DNA of 27,480 nt from Dehalococcoidales bacterium (GTDB taxonomy: Bacteria; Chloroflexota; Dehalococcoidia; Dehalococcoidales; RBG-16-60-22). The position numbers and the translations under genes were made by a program. The stretch is from NCBI GenBank assembly GCA_016783105.1, contig JADHXF010000018.1:1-27480 (forward strand). Direction: 5' to 3'. This document shows positions 7,132-15,665 of the stretch, piece after piece. How positions within the stretch are numbered: the stretch's first letter is position 1; the number at the start of each line of letters is the position of its first letter. Below the pieces are notes generated by a model. The model searched no databases and was not told the origin of the DNA. It was given only the letters and a program-made list of their open reading frames with translations.

Positions 7132-8853
7132 ATGAAGCTGACAGGTGCACAGATATTATGCGAGGGCTTGGTAAAAGAGGGAGTGGAGGTTATTTTTGGC
7201 TTTCCCGGCGGGGCGGTCATTCCGCTGTATGACACCCTGCCGCAGTATCCGCAGCTCCGGCACATTCTGGTACGCCATGAACAGGGGGCAGCGCACGCCG
7301 CAGACGGTTATGCCCGGGCGACGGGAAAGGTGGGAGTATGCTTTGCCACATCCGGTCCCGGAGCGACCAACCTGGTCACCGGCATTGCCAATGCCTTTCT
7401 TGACTCGGTTCCGGTAATCGCGGTCACCGGCCAGGTGCACAGGGACTTCATCGGCCGTGATGCCTTTCAGGAAATAGACATTACCGGTATAACGTTGCCC
7501 ATTACCAAACATAACTACCTGGTTATGGATGTCAATCACCTGCCAACAATAATCAAGGAGACCTTTCATCTGGCTCGCACCGGGCGTCCCGGGCCCATAT
7601 TGATCGATATACCACGTGATGTATTTCTGGAACAGGCTGAATTCAACTATCCGGAAAAAACGGATTTACCCGGCTACAAACCAACGCTCCAGGGTCATCC
7701 CGCACAAATCAAAAAGGCCGCCAAAGCGATAAACGAGGCCAGGCGCCCCATTATCATTGCCGGCAGGGGGGTCAATATCTCAAAGGCGTACAGTGAACTG
7801 AAGCACCTGGCGGAAACAGCACAGATACCGGTAGCGACCACCTTGCTGGGTGTCGGCTGCTTCCCGGAGGGTCATGCCCTCAGCTATGGTATGGTCGGCA
7901 TGCACGGGATGGTCTACGCGAATTATGCCATTGAGAACTCTGATGTGCTCATTGCCATTGGGATGAGGTTTGATGACCGGGTAACGGGAAAGATAAGCGC
8001 CTTTGCCCCTCATGCCCATATCGTGCACATCGATATTGACCCGGCGGAAATTGGCAAGAACGTCCGCGCGGACATACCCATTGTGGGCGACGTCAAGCTG
8101 GTTTTGCAGGCACTGAACAAGCAGATTGTCCCTGTTGACCGCCTTGAATGGGTCAATCAACTGGATGACTGGCGGAGGGAACACCCGTTAGATATCAGAG
8201 ATGACGATGGCCTGCTGCCACAGTATGTGGTGCGTCAGATATATGAAATAACCAAAGGCGAGGCCATCATCGTTACCGGAGTTGGGCAGCATCAGATGTG
8301 GGCGGCGCAGCACTACCTTTTCAATAAGCCCAATACGCTAATTTCTTCTGGTGGTCTTGGTACCATGGGGTTTGGTCTGCCGGCGGCTTTCGGTGCTCAA
8401 ATTGGCTGCCCTGATACCACGGTCTGGTGCATTGATGGCGATGGCAGTTTTCAGATGACCATTCAGGAGCTGGCAACCATTGTTCAGGAGCAGGCACCGG
8501 TCAAGATAGCTATTATCAATAATGGGTATCTGGGGATGGTGAGGCAGTGGCAGCAGCTGTTTTACAAGGCCCGATACGTGGCCACACCGATATCCTGCCC
8601 TGACTTCGTCAAAATCGCCGAGGGATACGGTATACCCGCGTTGCGGGTCAAGCACCGGGAAGAAGTAGCTCCGGCAGTCGAACAGGCCATGGCGCACAAA
8701 GGGCCATTCCTTATCGATTTTATGGTGGAGCCGGAAGAAAATGTCTACCCGATGATTCCGCCTGGGGCAACGGTTGCCGAGATTATGGAAGAGCCCAGGC
8801 AGCCGATAAAGGCTATTTCAGATTCAAAGAGACTGAAAGTGAGCAATATTTAG
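7132..8853 (+). CDS. ilvB: Acetolactate synthase (AHAS), catalytic subunit
   Basis: This ThDP-, FAD- and Mg-dependent enzyme condenses pyruvate with pyruvate or 2-ketobutyrate, the committed step to branched-chain amino acids. The 573-residue protein has the activating Glu50 in VRHEQGAAHAADGYARATG, ATSGPGATNLVTGIANA, the central GMRFDDRVTGK, and the ThDP/Mg motif GDGS (residues 436-439) running to IINNGYLGMVRQWQ. A GGGAGG ribosome binding site precedes the ATG, 13 bp after ilvD. Unlike the two other ThDP enzymes in the window it sits with regulatory subunits, so the assignment to AHAS is firm. Confidence 0.96.
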   Translation: MKLTGAQILCEGLVKEGVEVIFGFPGGAVIPLYDTLPQYPQLRHILVRHEQGAAHAADGYARATGKVGVCFATSGPGATNLVTGIANAFLDSVPVIAVTGQVHRDFIGRDAFQEIDITGITLPITKHNYLVMDVNHLPTIIKETFHLARTGRPGPILIDIPRDVFLEQAEFNYPEKTDLPGYKPTLQGHPAQIKKAAKAINEARRPIIIAGRGVNISKAYSELKHLAETAQIPVATTLLGVGCFPEGHALSYGMVGMHGMVYANYAIENSDVLIAIGMRFDDRVTGKISAFAPHAHIVHIDIDPAEIGKNVRADIPIVGDVKLVLQALNKQIVPVDRLEWVNQLDDWRREHPLDIRDDDGLLPQYVVRQIYEITKGEAIIVTGVGQHQMWAAQHYLFNKPNTLISSGGLGTMGFGLPAAFGAQIGCPDTTVWCIDGDGSFQMTIQELATIVQEQAPVKIAIINNGYLGMVRQWQQLFYKARYVATPISCPDFVKIAEGYGIPALRVKHREEVAPAVEQAMAHKGPFLIDFMVEPEENVYPMIPPGATVAEIMEEPRQPIKAISDSKRLKVSNI

Positions 8854-8872
8854 GCTCGAAAAAGGTGGCAAA

Positions 8873-9148
8873 ATGGCACCGACAAAACACATTCTGCTGG
8901 CACTGGTAGAGGATAAACCCGGCGTGTTGAACCGGATGTCAAACGTTTTCCGAAGACGTGGTTTCAATATTCACAGCGTGAATGTTCTGGAAACCATTGA
9001 AACTGAGGGCAGCGACCGGCCTGGTCTGACCAGGGTTGCCATTGTGGTCTCCGGCTCGGCAGTGATTTTGGGCCAGGTCCGGAAACAGGTGGAAAGAATA
9101 GTCGATGTCGTAAAGGTCCTGGATATCACCACAGAAGACGTGACGTGA
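8873..9148 (+). CDS. ACT-only AHAS small-subunit-like protein (first of a tandem pair)
   Basis: A 91-residue protein made of one ACT domain of the IlvN/IlvH type: HILLALVEDKPGVLNRM, FRRRGFNIHSVNV, VRKQVERIVDVVKVLD. It lacks the C-terminal domain present in usual 160-180-residue small subunits. It closely resembles the ACT domain of the next gene, including EDKPGVL.RM and FRRRGFNI, which indicates tandem duplication. An extra six or so residues (ETEGSDRP region) lie in its middle loop. AAGGTGG precedes the ATG. It ends in a proper TGA and I see no frameshift that would restore a longer protein. It may bind a valine-type effector without the activating domain, as some single-ACT AHAS subunits do. 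Its role beside a complete IlvN is unknown. Confidence 0.85.
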   Translation: MAPTKHILLALVEDKPGVLNRMSNVFRRRGFNIHSVNVLETIETEGSDRPGLTRVAIVVSGSAVILGQVRKQVERIVDVVKVLDITTEDVT

Positions 9149-9202
9149 GGTAAAGAAGGAAGCCATTTGGCGGGCTGGATTCGGAGATAGCGTTTAGTAA
9201 AG

Positions 9203-9742
9203 ATGAAGCACACTCTGGTTGCTCTGGTTGAGGACAAGCCCGGGGTACTGACCCGTATGGCGAGCCTGTTTCGAAGGCGGGGCTTCAATATTGAAAGCAT
9301 TGCCGTTGGGCACAGTGAAATGCCCGATTTATCACGCATGACCCTGGTGGTCAACGGCTCGGCCGGTATCCTGGAGCAGGTAAGAAAGCAGTTGAGCAAG
9401 GTGGTTAACGTGGTTAAGATTACCGACGTTACTGCTGATAATATTACGGTGCGAGAACTGGCATTGATAAAGGTGAGGGCAACTTCCTCAACCCGCAGTG
9501 AAATAATTGAAATTGTCGACATCTTCCGTGCCAATATTGTCGATGTAGCGGCTGACTCTCTGACTATAGAGATCACCGGCGATGAAGATAAGGTTGATTC
9601 TTTGCTGAATTTACTGCGTGGCTTTGGCATAAGAGAAGTGGCCAGAACAGGTAGTATCGCTATGCTGAGGGGGAGTACCAGCCAGTTGCGTGTTGAAGAA
9701 AAACCGTTAAGAACTAGAAAGGCAAGGTATAACTTATTGTAA
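9203..9742 (+). CDS. ilvN: Acetolactate synthase, regulatory small subunit
   Basis: A full-length AHAS small subunit of 179 residues. The N-terminal ACT domain (residues 2-78: HTLVALVEDKPGVLTRM, FRRRGFNIESIAVG) binds feedback effectors, and the C-terminal domain (about 80-165: ELALIKVRA, VDVAADSLTIEITGDEDKV, GIREVARTGSIAMLRG) activates the catalytic subunit. This is the canonical IlvN/IlvH architecture. The gene follows its ACT-only paralogue by 54 bp and has only a weak ribosome binding site, which may lower its expression relative to ilvB. The basic tail after residue 165 is somewhat longer than usual. Confidence 0.94.
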   Translation: MKHTLVALVEDKPGVLTRMASLFRRRGFNIESIAVGHSEMPDLSRMTLVVNGSAGILEQVRKQLSKVVNVVKITDVTADNITVRELALIKVRATSSTRSEIIEIVDIFRANIVDVAADSLTIEITGDEDKVDSLLNLLRGFGIREVARTGSIAMLRGSTSQLRVEEKPLRTRKARYNLL

Positions 9743-9817
9743 TTGTGGTCTTCGTTTTGATTGGTGCGGATTAAATAGACGCGAAAAAAGATAAAGGGGG
9801 TAAAATAAAAAAGGGAC

Positions 9818-10810
9818 ATGGTTAAGGTATACTACGACAAAGACGCGAATCTAAATCTGTTGAAAGGCAAGGTGATTGCCATTATCGGCTACGGCAACCA
9901 GGGCCGTGCTCAATCACTGAACCTTAAAGACAACGGCTGTGAGGTGGTTGTAGGACTTCAGGAAGGCAGTAAGAGCAAGGCGAGGGCTGAGGCTGACGGT
10001 CTTAAGGTGGCTTCGGTAGCAGAGGCGGCCAAAGCGGCGGAAATCGTCATGCTGCTGGCCCCGGATAACCTGCACCAGAGAATCTACAATCAACATATCG
10101 CCCCGGGACTATCCAAGGGTAACATGCTCATGGTTTCTCATGGCTTTTCCGTCCACTACAGCCAGGTGGTACCATCGCCGGACGTTGATGTAACCATGAT
10201 AGCACCCAAGAGTCCAGGCAACATGCTTCGCGAGCTCTTTACCCAGGGACAGGGCGTACCGGCGCTGATAGCGGTCTATCAGGACGCTTCCGGACAGGCT
10301 AAGGATAAAGCGCTGGCCTACTCAGCGGCCATCGGCTGTGCCCGTGCCGGAGTCCTGGAGACCACCTTCGCTGAGGAAACCGAGACCGACCTCTTTGGTG
10401 AGCAGACAATACTCTGCGGCGGTGTAACGGCACTGCTCAAGGCCACTTTCGAAACGCTGGTGGAGGCCGGTTATCAGCCCGAGCTGGCTTACTTCGAGTG
10501 CCTTAACGAGCTCAAGCTCATTGTCGACCTTATCTATAAAGGCGGCATCAGTTTCATGCGTGACTCGGTTAGTCATACCGCCCGGTATGGTGATATAACC
10601 AGAGGGCCAAGGGTAATTGATGAAGGAGTGAGGGAAAATCTGTGGGAAATCCTGGGCGAGATTCAGGACGGCACCTTTGCCCGCGAATGGGTTCTGGAGA
10701 ACCAGGCGGGCATGCCGGTATTCAACGCGCTCACTCGTAAAGACAGGGAGCATCCAATTGAATTAGTCGGGGCTGAGTTGCGCAAGATGATGCCGTGGCT
10801 TGCCAAGTAG
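9818..10810 (+). CDS. ilvC: Ketol-acid reductoisomerase (class I)
   Basis: IlvC isomerises and reduces acetolactate and acetohydroxybutyrate. The 330-residue protein has the Rossmann motif GYGNQG (24-29), followed by a dinucleotide-specificity loop [16 protein letters not shown], catalytic His108 in SHGF, and the metal ligands Asp191 and Glu195 in [16 protein letters not shown]. The usual GYGSQGHAQALNL is here [13 protein letters not shown]. Ser and Lys in the specificity loop suggest NADPH, but this is uncertain. The 75-bp gap before it contains an AAAGGGGGT stretch and an AGGG close to the ATG. Confidence 0.96.
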   Translation: MVKVYYDKDANLNLLKGKVIAIIGYGNQGRAQSLNLKDNGCEVVVGLQEGSKSKARAEADGLKVASVAEAAKAAEIVMLLAPDNLHQRIYNQHIAPGLSKGNMLMVSHGFSVHYSQVVPSPDVDVTMIAPKSPGNMLRELFTQGQGVPALIAVYQDASGQAKDKALAYSAAIGCARAGVLETTFAEETETDLFGEQTILCGGVTALLKATFETLVEAGYQPELAYFECLNELKLIVDLIYKGGISFMRDSVSHTARYGDITRGPRVIDEGVRENLWEILGEIQDGTFAREWVLENQAGMPVFNALTRKDREHPIELVGAELRKMMPWLAK

Positions 10811-10860
10811 ACAAATATTTACCAACAATTTAATAATGCATTAGAAAACGGGGGAGCGAG

Positions 10861-12381
10861 ATGGACAAAGTTATCATCTTTGACACCACACTGCGCGATG
10901 GCGAACAGGCGGCTGGCGGCAGCATGAACCTTAGCGAGAAGCTTGAAATCGCCAGGCAGCTTGAGAAGCTCGGTGTGGATGTCATTGAAGCCGGCTTCCC
11001 CATCAGTTCACCGGGCGACTTCGAATCGGTAAAGCTAATCGCTCAGGAAGTGCGCGGCAGCGTTATCTGCGGTCTGGCCCGGGCGAATCCGAGTGACGTT
11101 GACGCTGCCTGGGAGGCAATTAAAGGCGCGGCGCATCCCCGGATTCACGTATTCGTATCTTCATCAGACATCCACCTTATGCATGGAATGAAGAAGACCC
11201 GTGAGGAGATTCTGCAGTTAACGCGTGACATGGTGGCCCGGGCGAGGAGCTACACCGATGACATTGAATTTTCACCCATGGATGCCAGCCGGACGGAACC
11301 GGCCTATCTTTACCAGATACTTCAGGTAGCTATTGAGGCCGGCGCTACCACGCTCAATATCCCCGATACCGTGGGCTATTCCATTCCGGAAGAATTCGGC
11401 AAGCTCATTGAAAACATCTACCGTAACGTGCCTCGTATTGGTGAATTAATTGTCAGTATGCACTGCCATAATGACCTGGGCCTGGCGGTGGCAAATAGCC
11501 TGGAGGCAGTCAGAAAAGGGTGCCGGCAGGTGGAGTGCACCATCAACGGCATTGGGGAGCGGGCGGGCAATGCTTCGCTTGAGGAAGTCGTGATGGCAAT
11601 CAAAACCCGCAGCGATTTCTTCAACCTGAACACCAACATAGATACCAGGCAAATCTACAAGACGAGTCGGATGGTAAGCGAGGTAACCGGTTTTTCCGTG
11701 CAGCCGAATAAAGCCATTGTTGGCGCCAACGCCTTCCGGCATGAGTCCGGGATACACCAGGACGGTGTCATTAAAATGCCCATAACCTTTGAGATAATGG
11801 ACCCCAGGACGGTGGGCATACCATCAAGCAGTCTGGTGCTGGGCAAATTGAGCGGGCGACATGCTCTGCGCGAGAGGCTGGCGGAGCTGGGCTACAGTCT
11901 GGAAGATGAGGATTTCAACCGTGTCTTTCGCGCTTTCAAGGACCTGGCGGATAAGAAGAAGGAAATAACCGACCGGGATATAGAATCACTGGTTGCCGAG
12001 GAACAACGCACGGTCTCAGAGGTTTATCACCTTGACCGCATCCAGATATCCTGCGGCGACCGTGGTATCCCAACGGCATCGGTGATAATGACCGGCCCTG
12101 ATGGACGGGAACTGGCGGACGCAGCACTGGGTAGCGGGCCGGTTGATGCCGCCTTCAAGGCAATTGACAAGATAGTAAAGATACCCAACACGCTTACTGA
12201 ATTCAGTATCAAGTCAATTACCGAAGGCATTGATGCCATCGGTGAAGTGCTGTGCCGGATTGAGAGTGATAGCGTTACCTACACTGGTCGGGGAGCGGAT
12301 ACAGACATCATAGTGGCAAGCGCCAAAGCCTACGTGAACGCCCTCAACCGGTTGCTGGCTACGAAGAAAAAAGCTGAGTAG
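10861..12381 (+). CDS. leuA: 2-isopropylmalate synthase
   Basis: LeuA condenses acetyl-CoA with 2-ketoisovalerate, the first leucine-specific step. The 506-residue protein has an N-terminal TIM-barrel with [12 protein letters not shown] (8-19) and metal-binding HCHND (201-205), then [15 protein letters not shown] and the linker motif [17 protein letters not shown]. The C-terminal third matches the LeuA allosteric domain that binds leucine. A GGGGGAG site precedes the ATG. Citramalate synthases share the barrel, but the sequence context with leuC, leuD and leuB favours LeuA; substrate choice is inferred. Confidence 0.93.
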   Translation: MDKVIIFDTTLRDGEQAAGGSMNLSEKLEIARQLEKLGVDVIEAGFPISSPGDFESVKLIAQEVRGSVICGLARANPSDVDAAWEAIKGAAHPRIHVFVSSSDIHLMHGMKKTREEILQLTRDMVARARSYTDDIEFSPMDASRTEPAYLYQILQVAIEAGATTLNIPDTVGYSIPEEFGKLIENIYRNVPRIGELIVSMHCHNDLGLAVANSLEAVRKGCRQVECTINGIGERAGNASLEEVVMAIKTRSDFFNLNTNIDTRQIYKTSRMVSEVTGFSVQPNKAIVGANAFRHESGIHQDGVIKMPITFEIMDPRTVGIPSSSLVLGKLSGRHALRERLAELGYSLEDEDFNRVFRAFKDLADKKKEITDRDIESLVAEEQRTVSEVYHLDRIQISCGDRGIPTASVIMTGPDGRELADAALGSGPVDAAFKAIDKIVKIPNTLTEFSIKSITEGIDAIGEVLCRIESDSVTYTGRGADTDIIVASAKAYVNALNRLLATKKKAE

Positions 12382-12389
12382 AGCCTGAA

Positions 12390-12851
12390 ATGCCTATCAT
12401 GCTGGAAATGGTGCTGCGTCTCTTGCTGGCGGCTGCTCTGGGAGCTGTTATCGGCTACCAGAGGGAGAGGGCCGGGAAACAGGCAGGGCTGAGGACGCAT
12501 ATTCTTATCTCGAGCGGTGCGGCTCTTATCACCCTCGTTTCCATCTATGGGTTCGGTGGTGTCAGTGACCCGGCCAGGGTGGCCGCTGGCGTGGTAGTTG
12601 GGGTTGGCTTTCTGGGAGCCGGCGTTATCCTGCACCGCGAAGGAGGCATGGTTGCCGGCCTGACCACGGCGGCTACCATCTGGGTGATGGCTGGAGTTGG
12701 CCTTGCGGCTGGCGCGGGTCTATATGTTGTGGCAGCGGTAGCCACGGCTATTGTTCTCGGTGTGCTAATCATACCTCGTTGGACCAGGATGAACCTCAAC
12801 AAGAACATCCTAAAAAGACTAAAGGAAGGGAACGAAGATGAACCTGGCTGA
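12390..12851 (+). CDS. MgtC/SapB-family membrane protein
   Basis: A 153-residue inner-membrane protein with four or five hydrophobic segments: residues 5-22, 38-53, 64-82, 87-107 and 110-126. It shows the MgtC signature GAVIGYQRERAGKQAGLRTHILISSGAAL, with the conserved Arg-Glu-Arg and GLRTH, and then VVGVGFLGAGVIL and GLTTAATIWVMAGVG. The family is linked to magnesium homeostasis and modulation of membrane transport or ATP synthase in pathogens; its function in free-living bacteria is unclear. It lies 8 bp after leuA and its last 14 bases overlap leuC, so it is translated as part of the leu operon. Start could be the ATG at 12390 or at 12399. Confidence 0.88.
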   Translation: MPIMLEMVLRLLLAAALGAVIGYQRERAGKQAGLRTHILISSGAALITLVSIYGFGGVSDPARVAAGVVVGVGFLGAGVILHREGGMVAGLTTAATIWVMAGVGLAAGAGLYVVAAVATAIVLGVLIIPRWTRMNLNKNILKRLKEGNEDEPG

Positions 12852-14094
12852 AAAGATAATGGCGGCACATACGGACCGAAAAGAGGTGAGTCCCGGTGAA
12901 TTTGTCAATGCCAAGGTGGACGTGATTATGGCAAATGATATCACGGCACCAATCACCATCAGGGAGTTTCAGAAAATCGGGGTGAGCCGTGTCTCTGACC
13001 CGAAGAAAGTCGTGATGGTGCTCGACCACTTTATGCCCAATCGGGACATCGCCTCCGCTGAGATGGCCAAAATAGTGCGTGAGTTTTGCGCCGAGCAGAA
13101 GGCGGTGTTCTTTGAGGTGGGCAGGGCGGGTATTGAGCATGTTTTGTTGCCGGAACAGGGTATTGCGCTTCCTGGCCAGGTGATTATAGGTGGCGATTCC
13201 CATACCTGTACGTATGGAGCGGTGGGCGCTTTTGCCACTGGTGTGGGCTCAACCGACCTGGCAGCGGCCATGGCGACCGGTGACCTCTGGATGAAAGTCC
13301 CCCCGACAATAAAGTTTGTTTACCACGGTAATCTGGGAAAGTGGGTAGGGGGGAAAGACCTCATTCTCTACACCATCGGTGAAATCGGCGTTGACGGTGC
13401 GCGCTATTCGGCGATGGAGTTCACTGGAGAAGCCATAGATGCTCTGCCCATGGACGGGCGGTTCACCATGGCCAATATGACCATAGAGGCCGGAGGCAAG
13501 GTCGGGCTTTTCCGGGTGGACAATAAAACGCAACTTTACATAAAATCGAGAGCGCAGCATCCTTATAACGTGTATGAGCCTGACCCGGATGCCGAATATG
13601 CCAGAGTAATTGAGTATGACGTTACGGGGCTTGAGCCGCAGGTGGCATTTCCCCATTCGCCGGCTAATGCCAGGCCGGTCAGTCAGGCGGGAAATATCAA
13701 AATAGACCAGGCGATTATCGGCAGCTGCACCAATGGTCGAATTGATGATTTGAAGGTTGCCGCGCAGATATTTAAAGGGAAGAAAGTGCATCCCAGTGCG
13801 CGCTGTATCGTTATTCCGGGGTCCCAGCAGGTATATGCCGAAGCTTTAAACGAAGGGCTTATTGCGACATTCATTGAGGCCGGCGCTGCGGTAAGCACGC
13901 CTACGTGCGGACCGTGTTTCGGTGGCCACATGGGTGTGCTGGCGGAAGGGGAACGTTGTATATCCACCACCAACCGCAATTTCGTCGGCAGAATGGGGCA
14001 TACCAAGTCGGAGGTATATCTCGCCAACCCGGCGGTGGCTGCCGCCAGCGCTGTCGCGGGCAAAATCACTCATCCAGATAAGGTCATGAAGTAA
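12838..14094 (+). CDS. leuC: 3-isopropylmalate dehydratase, large subunit
   Basis: LeuC with LeuD isomerises 2- to 3-isopropylmalate using a [4Fe-4S] cluster. At 418 residues it belongs to the shorter archaeal-type LeuC/homoaconitase group rather than the 466-residue E. coli type. Cluster ligands are Cys297 (GSCTNGR), Cys357 and Cys360 (TCGPCFGGH). Also visible are DHFMPNRD, GGDSHTCTYGAVGAFATGVGSTD (about 119-140) and NRNFVGRMGH near the end. It begins inside the end of the MgtC-like gene with GGGAACGAAG upstream. Substrate range may include citraconate/methylmalate, since the same enzyme group serves the citramalate route. Confidence 0.95.
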   Translation: MNLAEKIMAAHTDRKEVSPGEFVNAKVDVIMANDITAPITIREFQKIGVSRVSDPKKVVMVLDHFMPNRDIASAEMAKIVREFCAEQKAVFFEVGRAGIEHVLLPEQGIALPGQVIIGGDSHTCTYGAVGAFATGVGSTDLAAAMATGDLWMKVPPTIKFVYHGNLGKWVGGKDLILYTIGEIGVDGARYSAMEFTGEAIDALPMDGRFTMANMTIEAGGKVGLFRVDNKTQLYIKSRAQHPYNVYEPDPDAEYARVIEYDVTGLEPQVAFPHSPANARPVSQAGNIKIDQAIIGSCTNGRIDDLKVAAQIFKGKKVHPSARCIVIPGSQQVYAEALNEGLIATFIEAGAAVSTPTCGPCFGGHMGVLAEGERCISTTNRNFVGRMGHTKSEVYLANPAVAAASAVAGKITHPDKVMK

Positions 14095-14102
14095 AACGGA
14101 AA

Positions 14103-14561
14103 ATGCGGAGAAAGGAAAAAGAAATCACTGATTCCGCTGAGATTGAGCAGATTATCAGGCAGGCAAGAGTATGCCGGCTCGGTCTCGTAGATGGCAGTGA
14201 ACCTTATGTGGTTCCGGTCTGTTTCGGCTATGAGAAGAACGCTTTCTACTTTCACTGCGCGCCGGAAGGCCGTAAAATTGAGCTTATTAAAAAGAATAAC
14301 CAGGTCTGCGTGGAAATAGATGCTGATGTTGAGGTTGCCGTTGCTGAAAATCCCTGCGGCTGGTCAACAAAATACCGGAGCGTAATCGGCGTGGGCCGAG
14401 CGCACATCCTCGAAAATGAAGAGGACAAAATCCGTGGCCTGGCAGTGCTCATGCGGCAGTTTGGTGAAAAGAGGTCGGGCATAAAATTCGAAAAAGCTGA
14501 CCGTGCCGCGGTGGTAAGAATCGATATTGAAAATATCACCGGCAAGAAGTCGGGTTACTGA
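14103..14561 (+). CDS. Nim-like FMN-binding split-barrel protein (pyridoxamine-phosphate-oxidase family)
   Basis: A 152-residue protein with the split beta-barrel pattern of NimA-type flavoproteins: a helix with IEQIIRQARVCRLGLVDGSEPYVVPVCFGYE, then FYFHCAPEGRKIELIKKNNQVCVEIDAD, then YRSVIGVGRAHIL and a C-terminal VVRIDIENITGKKS. Family members bind FMN and reduce various substrates, some of them nitroimidazoles. The physiological substrate here cannot be told. It lies 8 bp after leuC and 600 bp before leuD, splitting the two subunits of isopropylmalate isomerase. Its presence in the operon is probably incidental. Confidence 0.85.
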   Translation: MRRKEKEITDSAEIEQIIRQARVCRLGLVDGSEPYVVPVCFGYEKNAFYFHCAPEGRKIELIKKNNQVCVEIDADVEVAVAENPCGWSTKYRSVIGVGRAHILENEEDKIRGLAVLMRQFGEKRSGIKFEKADRAAVVRIDIENITGKKSGY

Positions 14562-14576
14562 ATAGGATGATGAGCG

Positions 14577-14746
14577 ATGGTCAAGATGCGGAAAAGCTGG
14601 CGCGAGAAGCTGAATGACAGCAAAGGCCTGCCCAGGGTGGTGGAAATTGACGGTCGGATGAGTAAACGGTGGGGCACGGGGACGGTGGTGATTCCGGCAC
14701 GATAGTAAAGGATTTTGAAAAAGGCGCTTGTGGAGATCTAGTATAA
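14577..14746 (+). pseudogene. Decayed MGMT-family (DNA methyltransferase-like) gene fragment
   Basis: A 42-codon frame (14577-14705) with GGATGATGAG upstream encodes KSWREKLNDSKGLPRVVEI followed by MSKRWGTGTVVIPA. I recognise this as the N-terminus of a family of about 150-residue proteins annotated as MGMT or methylated-DNA-cysteine methyltransferase DNA-binding proteins. It then ends at TAG, so the DNA-binding core is missing. In another frame, 14705-14746 reads VKDFEKGACGDLV-stop, which resembles the usual C-terminus of that family (VDFEK..LV). This suggests an internal deletion of about 100 codons. The N-terminal recognition is from memory and the C-terminal one is weak. Confidence 0.55.
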
Positions 14747-14752
14747 AAGGTC

Positions 14753-15148
14753 GTGGAAAAGGATTTAAGTGCCAAGCTGGGAATTAAGCCGGGGAGCAAA
14801 GTCTGCCTGCTACGGCCAAATGAAGATACGATTTCCCGAATTAGCAGCCGTGAAGTAAATTTACTTGTTAACCGATTAGAAGAAGACTGCGACGTTATTC
14901 TCTACTGGATTGGACTGCCGGAATATATCGGGGAGAAAATGGCCTTTCTCAAGACCAAGATTAAGCCGGACGGCAGAATATGGGTCATCATGCCAAAGAA
15001 AGAGGTCGTCAGGGCAAGAAATCTGACCATTGACTGGAGCGAGATACAGAAGGAGGTCCTGAAAACAAAGCTCGTTGACAATAAGGTCGTCTCTATCAAT
15101 GAAGAAGAATACGGCACTCAGTTTGTAATCAGGAAGAAATACAGGTAA
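14753..15148 (+). CDS. DUF3052-like protein
   Basis: A 131-residue soluble protein starting with GTG; AAAGG lies close upstream. Features matching the DUF3052 family are the N-terminal KLGIKPGSKVCLLRP, a middle strand DVILYWIG, MAFLKTKIKPDGRIWVIMPKK, and a C-terminal ILKTKLVDNKVVSI-type segment (here VLKTKLVDNKVVSINEEEYGTQFVIR). Function of the family is unknown. It sits between the MGMT-family remnant and leuD. The nearest Met is too far in to be the start, supporting GTG. Confidence 0.75.
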   Translation: MEKDLSAKLGIKPGSKVCLLRPNEDTISRISSREVNLLVNRLEEDCDVILYWIGLPEYIGEKMAFLKTKIKPDGRIWVIMPKKEVVRARNLTIDWSEIQKEVLKTKLVDNKVVSINEEEYGTQFVIRKKYR

Positions 15149-15163
15149 GGAGGTCGTTTCTAA

Positions 15164-15664
15164 ATGCTAAAAGGAAAAATTCATAAATACGGCGCTGACG
15201 TGAATACCGATGTTATCATCCCGGCGCGTTATCTCAATATTTATGATGCCGTGGAGCTGGCCAAGCACTGCATGGAAGACATTGATGAGGATTTTCTGAA
15301 AAGAGTGGAGCCGGGCGACATCATGATGGCGACGACCAACTTTGGCTGCGGCTCCTCGCGGGAGCACGCCCCGATGGCCATCAAGGCGGCTGGTATCTCC
15401 TGCGTTATCGCCAAGAGTTTCGCCCGCATCTTCTTCCGCAACTCCATCAATATCGGCCTGCCGCTGCTCGAGTGTGAAGAGGTGGTGGATAACACCGAAG
15501 CAGGTGATATTCTGGAGGTGAATCTCTCCAGTGGCGAAATAAAGAACATAACCAGAGGCTTGACCTTTACTGCCAGTCCCTATCCCGACTTCATGGCTGA
15601 GATTATTGCCTCCGGCGGGTTGATTGAATATACCAAAAAGCGTTTAGCGAGCGGGAGGGTTTAA
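15164..15664 (+). CDS. leuD: 3-isopropylmalate dehydratase, small subunit
   Basis: The swivelling-domain partner of LeuC. At 166 residues it is the short archaeal type and matches the short LeuC encoded upstream. It begins [25 protein letters not shown], with the substrate-binding [18 protein letters not shown] at about residues 60-77 and [19 protein letters not shown] near-perfect AGGAGGTC ribosome binding site precedes the ATG, the strongest in the operon. It ends one base before leuB starts. Confidence 0.95.
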   Translation: MLKGKIHKYGADVNTDVIIPARYLNIYDAVELAKHCMEDIDEDFLKRVEPGDIMMATTNFGCGSSREHAPMAIKAAGISCVIAKSFARIFFRNSINIGLPLLECEEVVDNTEAGDILEVNLSSGEIKNITRGLTFTASPYPDFMAEIIASGGLIEYTKKRLASGRV

Positions 15665-15665
15665 G

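Noticed and set aside
8873..9742. A frameshift splitting one double-ACT IlvN into two genes
   Set aside because: Each half starts with its own Met and the same N-terminal motif, and the first ends after a complete ACT domain with an ordinary intergenic gap. This is duplication, not a broken gene.
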